Below, in pieces: positions 8,111 through 16,982 of a stretch of DNA of 64,000 nucleotides; the stretch's first letter is position 1; each line of letters starts with the position of its first letter. A program made the position numbers and the translations under genes. The notes under the pieces were generated by a model. The model did no database searches, was not told the DNA's origin, and saw only the letters and a list, made by a program, of their open reading frames with translations. This DNA is from Euglena gracilis (lineage: Eukaryota; Euglenozoa; Euglenophyceae; Euglenales; Euglenaceae): the NCBI GenBank assembly GCA_900893395.1, contig CAAHFI010226954.1, positions 1 to 64,000 on the forward strand. The letters run 5' to 3'.

Positions 8111-9240
8111 TATTGCAAAAACTGGACCCCACAAGGGTCAAGTGTGGGGGATGGGGTGGAAGGAGTGTGGGGGTTAAGCCCAAGTTACGGCCATTTCTTG
8201 GCGCCAATTTTGACCATTTTACACTTTTTTCATTTTGCATTTTTTCTGTAGGCCATAATAGCTTGTTTCGGGGTTCGGGGTGTGGGTGCGTGGGGGGGTT
8301 GGTGGGGGGAGGTTGAGAATACAAAAAAAAATAAGCAAACGGCCGAGGGATGATTCCCCAGGGCCTCATATAGGCCGATAAAAACCGACACACACACACA
8401 AATGTAATTTTGATTTGTCTTCAGGTGGGAATTTCAAAATTTTGGAAGCAAAAGACAAACTATTACACATTACATAAATAGACGATTCTTCTAAAATTTC
8501 TCACAGATGGTGGGGAATCAAATCAACCCTTCGGGAACCTAAACTGAAGCCCTCAAAGTACCATATCTAAAAGTATTTTGATTTCCACAAAACTCCCCGC
8601 AACTAGCCCGAGTTATGGCCATTTTTCGGCCAGTTTCGGCCATTCTGTATTTTTTGTATTTTGCATTTTGGCCGTTAGGCCATAATCGCTTGTTTCGGGG
8701 TTTGGGTGTGGGGGGAGGGGTGTGGGGGGAGATGTGGGGAGGTGTGGCTGGGGTGTGGGGGAGGTTTGGGGGGTGTGAGGGGTGTGGAGGAGGGAGTGTG
8801 TCGGCAAATATCTAGTGTGGGCTAAAGCTGAAAGCAAAAATTCGGTCACTGGTCCAGTGAACTTTCTTTGGTTTGTCTTTTCTGAAATTTTTAAAAACAA
8901 CAAAACCAAAAAAATTAAAAGCAAAAAGGCCATGGGACGATGCCCCCTGGAGGGCCTCCCATAAGCTGCGAAAAATATCATTCACATACCATTATCATTA
9001 GAAAACATGCAGGTTTGCATAGAAAATCCGAAATCACCAGTGAAAAACATAGTTTCACACGGGAGGGAGGTTCGGGCCGTTTTGGCCATCTCCCCTGAAT
9101 TGAATGGCACCCGCGCGAGCGTTAGTGGGGGTGGGTATGGGGGTTGTGTGGTATGTGGGGGCTATTTGCTGGCGGGGGTGCAAATTATTGCAATACCCCA
9201 GAGTCCCCCCCTTTTTTAAATAACTCTGTGTGAATGGCCA
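8111..9240 (+). repeat. Module string M-Q-T, old copy
   Basis: Module M (about 8400-8690; anchors CTTCAGGTGGGAATTTCAAA and GCCCGAGTTATGGCCATTTT) is followed by a TGTGGGG minisatellite Q (8697-8800). Module T follows (about 8805-9235; anchors GGTCACTGGTCCAGTGAAC and CACACGGGAGGGAGGTTCGG). The same string recurs at 28735-29870 and 34510-35650, and its Q-T part at 38370-38935 and 45025-45590. Here GGCCATAATCGCTTG (8687-8701) is uninterrupted; at 29023 and 34800 a foldback element has split it. Confidence 0.85.
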
Positions 9241-10254
9241 GATTGGGGGTCGCGACGTGGTTCACCCGTGATTTTTCTGGCTGTTCTCGAGAAGGGGAGG
9301 CAATTGCCCACTGCCAACCCAATAAGAGTCAAAATACCACGAACAACTTTTTTGTACAAAGAACATGATACCGGTTTTTTGACATAGCATTATTCAAGTG
9401 TTTTGAACGGTGGAAGTTTTGGCAACACAACCAATTCAGGTCGTTCACAAAATGATGAAATGTATCAAAAAAATATTGGCGGGCCGGGTCCTGACACACC
9501 CACATCGACAGTTGTGAGTTTCACCGGTAATTACAGATAAAACGCATTCATTCGCTTTTGAAAAATCAAAAACCAGCAGTGCGTGTCTTTTTCTAGGCCG
9601 TAGGGCATAATCGCTTGTTTCGGGGTTCGAGGTGTGGGGGGGTGTGGGGGTTGTGGTGGGGCGTGGGGGGTGTGGGGGGTGAGGGGAGGTGTGGGGTGTG
9701 TGGAAGGGGGTGTGGGGACGTGGGGGGTGTGGGAGGGTTGGGGGGATGTGGGAGAATGGGGGGGATGGGGGGTTGGGAGTGTGGGGGGTTGAAAACACAC
9801 AAAAAACCCAAAAGCAAACGGCCGAGGGATGATTCCCAAGGGCCTCATTTAGGCCGATGAAAACCGACACGCATGCATTAAACGAATTTTGATATGCCTT
9901 CAGGTGAGAATTTCAAAGTTTTGGACTCAAAGGACAACAGAAAATAGACGATTTTTCTGAAATTTCTCACAGATGGTGGGGAATCAAAGGAAACCTAGAC
10001 TGAAGCCCTGAAAATGCCCTATCTAAAAGTATTTTGATTTCCCCGCAACTCCCGCAACTAGCCCGAGTTACGGCCATTTTTCGGCCAGTTTCGGCCATTC
10101 TGTACTTTTTGTATTTTGCATTTTGGCTGTAGGCCATAATCGCCTGTTTCGGGGTTTGGGGTGTGGGGGGGGGGTGGGGGAGGTTTGGGGGGTGTGGCAG
10201 GAGGTGTGTGGGGTGGCAACCGGGTGGGCATCCCATAGCCTTTTTACTTTGATT
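9241..10254 (+). repeat. Second old copy of S fragment, Q and M
   Basis: A diverged S fragment (9450-9525, GGTCCTGACACACCCACATC) is followed by a long Q minisatellite (9614-9792). Then come the GGCCGAGGGATGATTCCC motif, M (about 9890-10135) and a short Q (10148-10212). GCATAATCGCTTG (about 9608) and GCCATAATCGCCTG (about 10134) are further unoccupied versions of the foldback target. No gene is recognised. Confidence 0.75.
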
Positions 10255-10455
10255 TTTTTTCCTTTTTTGTTGTTTTTAAAATGTTAAAAAAAGACAAACC
10301 AAAGAAGTTTATTTGACCAGGGGCCGAATTTTGCCTTCAGCTTGAATAATGTCCCATAGAAATCAACGTAATTTCAGAAACTATCCCATTCTGAAAAGAA
10401 ATGAGGTGTTGCAGAAACTGGAGCCCACACTAGATATTTGCCGACACACCCCACC
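10255..10455 (-). repeat. Inverted, diverged copy of the Q/T junction
   Basis: The reverse complement matches 8800-8915. Anchors are AAAGACAAACCAAAGAA, the reverse complement of the GTCCAGTGAAC stretch (degenerate here), CTAGATATTTGCCGACACAC and a terminal CCCACCCCC. A segment of about 80 bp (about 10345-10425) is absent from the other copies. It is the only clear inverted copy of this module in the window. Confidence 0.75.
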
Positions 10456-10740
10456 CCCCACACACCCGCCGAAGTTTTCTGGGATGTTGAACAAATTCAA
10501 ATTAATTCTTCTGGACGGAAGGGACGGGCTGTAGGTTGCATCCCAATCTGGCCGTTCACGCAAATCATGCAAGGCAAAAAGAAAAGCATTGGGGGCTGGA
10601 AAGCATCAAAAGTTGGCGGGGGGACTTTCGCCTTCGGGGGGGGTCTGTGGGGGGGTCCGGGGAGGACGGGCGGTCCGGTGGGGGGGGGGTTGGTGTTTTC
10701 TGGCCGCACACACATTTTTCTGCAATGTGTCCCAATGGTG
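10456..10740 (+). repeat. Repeat shared with 16600-16780
   Basis: GAACAAATTCAAATTAATTC, GTAGGTTGCATCCCAATCTG, CGTTCACGCAAATCATGC and GCATTGGGGGCTGGAAAGC occur in the same order at 16622-16740 with few changes. The right part joins the TTGGTGTTTTCTGGCCGCA block that recurs through the array. Confidence 0.85.
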
Positions 10741-11560
10741 TCTAAGGAATGCCCTCCGACATTTTAAATTTGCACATGGTGTGAAAGTGTTTATTTAATA
10801 ACTGTTCCTCAAAAAGAAGCCAGCCAGCCCCTTCCATAACTTTTAAGGATGATGTCGAAGTGCGATGAAAGATACCCTTCGTCCACAAAAAAAATGGCTT
10901 TGAGATGGAAGCAACGAGCCCAAGTAAAATCATCAACTATTCAACGAATTGTGAGAAACATAATCGCTGACGTACACATACTTGCAGTTAGTGCGCCGCG
11001 GCGCTCCTGCCGCGGCGCAAAATTTTTTTCCGCGGTGGTCGCGGCGCACAGAAAGATTTTTGCCGCGGCTGTCGCGGCACGAGCAAAATTTATTGCCGCG
11101 GTGGTCGCGGCGCAAGCGGAAAAATTTTCCGCGGTGGTTGCGGCACAAAAAATTTTTCTGCCCGGAGCTCAAGAACGTATTGGCAGCAACAAAGACCCAA
11201 CATTTTTTTGGTGGAAACAATTAGATTGATAGAAGGTGCTCACCCGGGCTTTGGCAAAAAAAAGTGTTGCCAAGGTAGCACCAGTCCCACCCGTTGAATT
11301 TTTCCAAAAAAAGGTTTCCGCGGCGGTCGCGGCGCACACATAAACCAGTGCCGCGGCATCCGCGGCGCACAGAAAAAATTTTGCCGCGGCGCTGCCGGTT
11401 ACAAAAAAAAATTTTCCGCGGTGGTCGCGGCGCACGGTAACATTTTTTCCGGTCGCACTAACTGCAAGTATGGACGTACACCGAATACCGTGCAGGTCAA
11501 CAGGAGAGCGAGCAATGGAAACATGTGTGCAGAAAGTGGATAGAACTTTACAAAATCAGA
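10741..11560 (+). repeat. Diverged R tail split by a transposon
   Basis: The order of words matches the last third of the R core (for example 15230-15560): ACTGTTCCTCA, AAGCCAGC, AAGTGCGATGAAAGA, GAGCCCAAGTAA, CGAATACCGT, CAGGTCA, AGGAGAGC. Divergence is far higher than among the eight array copies. The transposon at 10977-11472 interrupts it. Confidence 0.8.
10977..11472. mobile_element. hAT-like MITE with perfect 8-bp target duplication
   Basis: Terminal inverted repeats CATACTTGCAGTTAGTGCG (10977-10995) and its exact complement (11454-11472) are 19 bp and perfect. GACGTACA flanks both sides (10969-10976 and 11473-11480). The R copies carry the uninterrupted counterpart AACGTACAGCGAATACCG (15523 onwards), so the insertion is directly visible. 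The interior is built from repeats of about 45 bp around CCGCGGTGGTCGCGGCGCA, unusual in base composition. No transposase frame is present. The 8-bp duplication fits the hAT superfamily. Confidence 0.9.
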
Positions 11561-12126
11561 AGGGGCATGTTTCAGATGGGAAATAAAAAAAATTCCAAAA
11601 TTTCGCACATTATTCCCATTTGGCACAAATAAAACGTCAAAAATGTTCAATTTTCGAAAAGGAAGCCTAAAATAAAAAAAAACATTTTGAACGGGAGGGT
11701 CGGAGGGGGTGGGTCGATGTTGTTTTTTTCTGGCCACAAAAGAGTGGCCGTATTTCACAAATAATTCCTGAAACTGCAGGCACAAAAATGACAAACTTTC
11801 GGGGGGGTCCGGGGGGTCCATTCCGTTGGCTTCTTCTGGCCGTTCACACAAAAAAGGGACCCCGAAAAAGTGCTAGTGAGAACTCCCAAAACTGCCAACC
11901 TTTGCCACTGCTCCCCAACCTTTTACTAACTTCAAAAGTGATGCCTTGGGTCGTTTTCCATTCAGGAAACAGCCCAGGGGCATTGAGACCACAGGCCATT
12001 TAGGAGAAAAGATGACTTTCTTCCTGTTCAGTACAAAAAGAGATTCAAAACGAAAATTGGGTGCAAAAAATTGAAGTGACGCCAAAGCTTGTATTGACCG
12101 TTGGGAAATTTTTTATCCTTGAAATA
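11561..12126 (+). repeat. Composite repeat U, old copy, plus unassigned sequence
   Basis: From about 11807 the word order GGCTTCTTCTGGCCGTTCAC, AAAACTGCCAACCTTTGCCA, CCCCAACCTTTTACTAACTT, GATGCCTTGGGT, AGGAAACAGCC is that of a composite repeat found many times to the right. For 11561-11800 I see only A/T-rich sequence without recognisable features. Confidence 0.7.
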
Positions 12127-12481
12127 CCATGCCCCCCCCCCGAGCTATTCCCGTCCCCGGGAGCCTTTACGGCCCAATGGGAACAGTACGGGGGGGGGAA
12201 CAGCTCGGGGAGGGGACCTAGGTCCCCCCCCCGAGCTATTCCCATACCCGACCCTTGGGCAACCCAAAAGGGGTCATTTTTGGCAACTTTTTTGATGTTC
12301 GCAAAAAATGGTCAATTTTGAGCACATTTGCCAAAAAGTGATTTTTGAAAGCTGCCCCAAAACGTCGATTTTTGAGCACTTTTTTGGGAAGTTCTTTGTA
12401 AAAAAGTGCTATGACTATGAGCTATTCCCGTACCCCCAATGGGAATAGCTCGGGGGGGGGGATAGCTCGGGGGGGGCATGG
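12127..12481. mobile_element. TA-flanked C/G-tract foldback element, tag GAGCTATTCCC
   Basis: TA (12125-12126), then CCATGCCCCCCCCC at the left; GGGGGGGCATGG, then TA (12482-12483) at the right. CGAGCTATTCCC follows C tracts at about 12140 and 12231, and its inverse GGGAATAGCTCGG precedes G tracts near 12441. The core (about 12244-12430; GGGGTCATTTTTGGCAAC, AGCACATTTGCCAAAAAGTG) is the reverse complement of the core of the element at 29025-29375, although the terminal tags differ completely. Confidence 0.85.
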
Positions 12482-12483
12482 TA

Positions 12484-13129
12484 TGAAGCCCACCCCCCAA
12501 TTGTAAAGGTATTCACGAGGGCTTTGAAATACGGCCCGGCTGAGGGACGATGCCCCAGGGCCCCCTATTAGCCGAAAAAAAGGTACACCTGAACGCACAC
12601 GCGCATCGCTTTTTTTTGACCAAACCTTGAATGTGGAATTTTGGCACCAATGGGCGAGAAGCTCAAACTTTCGACGGAGGAGGGGGGGTCTGGGGGTCTT
12701 TGCCGTTGGTGTCTTATGGCCCTTCACACAAAAGAGGGGCCCTGAAAAGGCGTTGGCGGGCTCGAGACCCAGTTTACCTCCCGAAACAGCCAACCTTCTG
12801 CCACCGATGCCCAACTTTTTACTGAATCAAACCTCACAACAAGCAGGGGGTCTATTCCGTTGGTCTCTTTCTGGTTCGTTCACACAAAAGAGGTGAACCT
12901 AAAAACGCATTGGCAGGCTCAGGGCCAAATTTCCCTTTGAATCAGCCAACCTTTGCCAACGCTCCCCAACCTTTTGCTGGGTTCAAAAACGATACCTTGG
13001 TTTTCGGTTCGGGAAACAGCCAAAAAGGCCGAGGGATGATGCCCCGGGGCCCATAAAAAAAGCTTAAAAAAAATACCCAGGGGCTGCAAAAATACCCACA
13101 AAGCAGTTGTTCCCAAACACACACATTTA
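12484..13129 (+). repeat. Two further old U repeats
   Basis: Units at about 12668-12830 and 12845-13055 keep TTCACACAAAAGAGG, the GCGTTGGC/GCATTGGC word, CAGCCAACCTT, CCCAAC, then GGGAAACAGCC and GGCCGAGGGATGATGCCCC in the second. They differ from each other more than any array copies do. Confidence 0.75.
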
Positions 13130-13560
13130 TTTTATGTGTGAAATAGGACTGTGATGCCGCACACCCCCCCCCCGGCATTCACCACCATCACGATGAAACA
13201 CCTTTGCAGATTTGCAGTGCCTTCCACAACACATGTCTCGGAAAAATAACAACTGAATGTTCCTTAAAAACACAAAAATCTGCAAAAACAAAAATGCACG
13301 CAACAACATTTCACCAGAAGAAACAGCAATCACAAAGGGCTTGGCAGCACACCGTTCAAACCTTTCTTTGAAATCTGGTTGTCATCAATATCAAGAAATT
13401 GAATTGAAAATAAAATACCATGATTTGGGAGCATGCTGTGAAAAACAGGGGGGGGAAGCAGCACAAGTGGATTGGTGGCAGATGCCCACAAAACACATGG
13501 ACAATTTCTTTTTCAGAACAGGGGTGTTTGCCGTTGATTTTTGCTGGCTGTTGCCCACCG
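13130..13560 (+). repeat. Diverged repeat P, copy 2
   Basis: Partner of 7735-8110 (see that entry). It contains TTTGAAATCTGGTTGTCATC and GGCAGATGCCCACAAAACAC. Relative to copy 1 it has several insertions and no long shared reading frame. Confidence 0.75.
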
Positions 13561-13602
13561 TGACTAGACCGACACATTAAACCGAAAAAGTTTAGTTTTT
13601 TA

Positions 13603-13769
13603 CCATGCCCCCCCCCATATAAGACCCCCCCCATATAAGACCCCCCCCTGGCCGGCCGAAGGCCGGCCCTTTGGCCGGGACCGACCCCCCCCATATAAGA
13701 CCCCCCCCATATAAGACCCCCCCCTGGGATTTTGGCTCCCGAGGGGGGTCTTATATGGGGGGGGGATGG
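13603..13769. mobile_element. TA-flanked foldback element, tag ATATAAGA
   Basis: TA (13601-13602), then CCATGCCCCCCCCC; GGGGGGGGGATGG, then TA (13770-13771). CCATATAAGACCCCCCC is repeated four times in direct order in the left part, and its complement GGGGGGTCTTATATGG appears once at the right end. A nested GGCCGGCCGAAGGCCGGCC palindrome is inside. The flanking sequence TTTAGTTTTT...TTTATATTTGAATGCAGA corresponds to an uninterrupted stretch at about 38941-38972 and 45600-45631, which supports insertion. Confidence 0.85.
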
Positions 13770-13771
13770 TA

Positions 13772-13985
13772 TTTATATTTGAATGCAGAATTCCTGAAAC
13801 TGCAAGAACAAAAATGACAAAACTTTTGACAAGGGGTCCGGGGATGTCCAGGGGGGTGGTCCACGTCATTGGTGTTTTCTGGCCGCACACACAAAGAGGG
13901 GCCCTGAAAAAGCGTTGGCCGGCTCGGGGCCCAATTTCGCCCGAAACTGCCAACCCTTTGCCACCGCTCCCCAACCTTTTACTTA
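13772..13985 (+). repeat. Composite repeat U adjoining R1
   Basis: GAATGCAGAATTCCTGAAAC, then GGTGTTTTCTGGCCGCACAC, GCGTTGGCCGGCTCGGGGCC, CGCCCGAAACTGCCAACC and CCCCAACCTTTTACTTACTT. The same order occurs at 38960-39170 and 45620-45830. Confidence 0.8.
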
Positions 13986-15885
13986 CTTAAAAACGGTCGG
14001 CGGTTCCAAAAACGTCGTCCATTTTTGGTGGCCGACCACCCAGGGCCGGCAAACGCCCCCAGGGAATTATCTTGTCGCCTAAAATATTCCAGAAATAGGG
14101 GGGGGGTGGCACATCTCCGATTGGTGCGTGGCTCCGTCCACCTGGTGTGCTCCGGAAGGGGGTTTTCGAGGGCGGCGGTTCCAAAAACCTCGTCCACTCT
14201 TGGTGGCCAGCCACCAAAAAATTGGCAAACGGCCCCCAAATTGAGAAGCAGAAACTGCTTAAAATCAGGGACTCTGGTAGATTAAAATTTCTGGGTTACC
14301 CGGGAGTTGGGGGCCAAAAAATGTACGAGACAAACGTTTTTGAGGGTGCTGAATCCAAAAAAGTGGGTCATTTGGTTTAATTTTTCGTTTTAAGAAACTC
14401 GATTTTCCCAATTTGAGGGACATCTTGGCCATCATGGCCCCAAATTTTAAAGGAAAAGGGGAGGAAACCACAGGAAAAACGCTGGTGCAACGTTGGTTGA
14501 AAAATTTCAGAGCAAGTTGGGAACCCCCCCCCATTTTTGGGGTCACCAAAGTCACAAAAAGCGTAGAAAACAAATGGTTGCACAGTTTTTCGTGCGAAAT
14601 TTGCAACAAAAAAAGACTGCGCAATTTTCTTGCGCGGGAAGGTGCATGAAAAACTCTGGCCTTTTTTCGTTTGAAAAAAGTGTGGCCAGGCACAAAACAT
14701 TCAAAGATGAAAAACACCGAAGATTGTTCAATTATTTAAATTCTGGTCACGGAGAATGAAAACACCTTGGAAACCAACACACCTTGGTAACAAGAGCAAT
14801 CCGACAATTTAGATCCTTGGGGTGGACATTTCCGAGCCTGGGTCCAAGGCACCCGGACTCAATTGGGGCCAATCCTTCTGAGTCTTCCCGTCCAAACGAG
14901 AAGAATCGGAAGGATTCACCCATTATTAATCTCGGCGATAATAAGTGGAGATGGCAAAGCTGAAAGAAACAGCGTATGCAGACAACATATGTTGTTCCTG
15001 AGAAGATTCTCTATCCATCGGTACAATTGTCAGGTCCTGCATCCCAAAGGATCAAGAGTTCCGGAGTTGGTCCAAGCTTTTTTTTTGGTCCAAGCACTGC
15101 GATGCGGCAACAAAGTCGGCGACGCAAGCAAAGGTGCCCTCGACTTACCCCAGGTTTAAAGCACCCGTATGCCCCAAAGAACAGGTGGCCCGGTCGGCTG
15201 CCGCTGAACAAACCTACCCACTTTCTCCGCAACGTGTCGCAATGGTGCCTTAGTTATGCACTGCAAATTTGCGAATGGCAAGAATGCGCCTGTTGAAATA
15301 CTGTTCCTCAATAAAAAGCCAGCTAGCCCCCAAAACTTTTTGTGGCTGATAAAAAGTGCGATGAAAGAGTCTCTTTTTATGAGGCTGAAAATGCATCCGC
15401 TTTGGGTGCTTTTTGGTATAAAAAGAAACGACTGTGAAAAATTTGCTTTGTGATGCAAGCACCGAGCCCAAGTAAGTTCATTAGCTATCAACATTTCATG
15501 AATTGTCAGAAATATGACTGCTAACGTACAGCGAATACCGTACAGGTCATCAATAGGAGAGCAATAGAAATAGAAAGTGTCTAGAAAGTGGATGGAACCT
15601 CTTGGGTAGTTCTTGGGGGAGGCAATTCCAACCCCACCCCCACGCAGGGAGGGGTCCGGGGGATCTGGGGGGGGGGCGGGGAGGTTCTGGGGGGGGTGTT
15701 TTCTGGCCGCGCAGACAAGAGGGGTCCTGAAAAAGCGTTGGCCGGCTCGGGGCCCAATTTTTTTTTCGCCCGAAACTGCCAGACCTTTGCCACCGCTCCC
15801 CAACTTTTTACTAACTTAAAAATGGCACCTTGGATGTGCCTGGGGTGGGGTAAGTCCGGGTCCGATCATGGCTCAAAAAGAATAA
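13986..15885 (+). repeat. R core, copy 1 (subfamily alpha)
   Basis: First of eight copies of a core of about 1.8 kb, running from GGCGGTTCCAAAAACGTCGT through ATTATCTTGTCGCCTAAAAT (14066), TGCACTGCAAATTTGCGAAT (15257) and GCGAATACCGTACAGGTC to the GTAAGTCCGGGTCCGATC end. Alpha markers are AACAAGAGCAATCC, CTCTATCC and GCGATGCGGCAACAAAG. Both strands hold long open frames, including a minus-strand one of about 215 codons, but none resembles a known family. This copy lacks the GTCC present in CCCCGTCCAAAAC of the others. Confidence 0.92.
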
Positions 15886-16982
15886 ATGCTCAAATGATGA
15901 AATGTATCAAAAAAATTGGCGGGCTGGGTCCTGACACACCCACGTCGACAGTTGTGAGTTTCACTTTTCACTTTCACTTTTGCCTGGAGCGGGACAGAGC
16001 GCCAGGCGAAATTCGTGGGATCCGAGGGCTGATGCCCCAGGCCCACTATTGGCCGAAAAAGGTTACACCTAAACACACACACACACACCGCATCACGCTG
16101 TTTGAAAAAATCTCGAACGTGCAATTTTGGAAAGCAATGGGTGACCAACTTTTGCCGGGAGTGGGTCCGGGGAGGTCGACGTTGTTGGCTTTTTCTGGCT
16201 GTTCACACAAATGAGAGGTGGCGGATCGGGGCCACACATATTGCCAAAACTGGAGCCCACACTGGTCAAATGTGGGGGGGGGGGGGGGGGGGGGTTGGGG
16301 CGGGTGGGGTGTGGGGGGTGTGGGGTGTGGGGGGGGGTGGGGGGTGTAGGTAAACGTCCAGTCGGCTTCCGTTTTTTTTGCAACAATGGGTAGTGATAAT
16401 GAGGGGGGGCGGGGGGAGGGGCAGCCCCCCCCCCACCACGGGTGGACCATACGCCACCAAACCCCTCCTCGCTGGCCGTGGGCCTTGACAATGTCTGTCT
16501 GGGTACAAGTGTGTCACAATTTCTTGGGTTTATCTTTTTAAAATTTAAAACAGCAAAAAAAAAAGAAAAATCAAAGACAAAAGGCCATGGGATGCCCACC
16601 CAGTTGAGGTTTTCTGGAAATTTGAACAAATTCAAATTAATTCTTTTGGACGGACGGTCCGGCTGTAGGTTGCATCCCAATCTGGCCGTTCACGCAAATC
16701 ATGCACAAGGCAAAAAGAAAGCATTGGGGGCTGGAAAGCATCAAAAGTTGGCGGGGGGACTTTCGCCTGGAGCGGGACAGAGCGCCAGGCTAAATTCGTG
16801 GGATCGAGGGCTGATGCCCCAGGGCCCACTTGGCCAAAACAGGTTACACCTAAACACACACACACGCACATCACCGCTGTTTGAAAAAATCTCGAACGTG
16901 CAATTTTCGAAAACAACGGGTAACAACTTTGCCGGGAGTGGGGTCCGGGGGGAGGGGGGGGGAGGGAGGGGTGTACCAACCC
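15886..16982 (+). repeat. S module and spacer before the array
   Basis: S runs from about 15886 to 16200 and includes CGCCTGG...CCAGGCG, a 7-bp stem, near 15982-16009, and a CA run at 16073-16088. Next come a Q-like GTGGGG tract (16266-16345), a copy of 10456-10620 (16600-16770) and a second half-S (16765-16950). No gene is recognised. Confidence 0.8.

Noticed and set aside
7966-8316. 116-codon plus-strand frame as a gene
   Set aside because: The corresponding part of repeat P copy 2 (13385-13520) does not preserve it, and its second half is a G-tract repeat.
14941-14997. AYADN in R, reminiscent of the reverse transcriptase YADD motif
   Set aside because: It is a five-residue coincidence: stops lie directly on both sides and no other reverse transcriptase motif is nearby.
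14863-15159. Plus-strand frame of 98 codons in R (MGPILLSLPVQTRRIGRI...)
   Set aside because: The frame end changes between subfamilies because a T run differs by one base. The same DNA is open on the other strand, and no domain is recognisable.
15156-15803. Minus-strand open frame of about 200 codons in R, present in seven of eight copies
   Set aside because: The copies are so similar that shared openness carries little weight. Copy 5 is interrupted, the diverged R tail at 10741-11560 does not keep the frame, and the product resembles no family I know. It also runs through C-tract repeats at its start.
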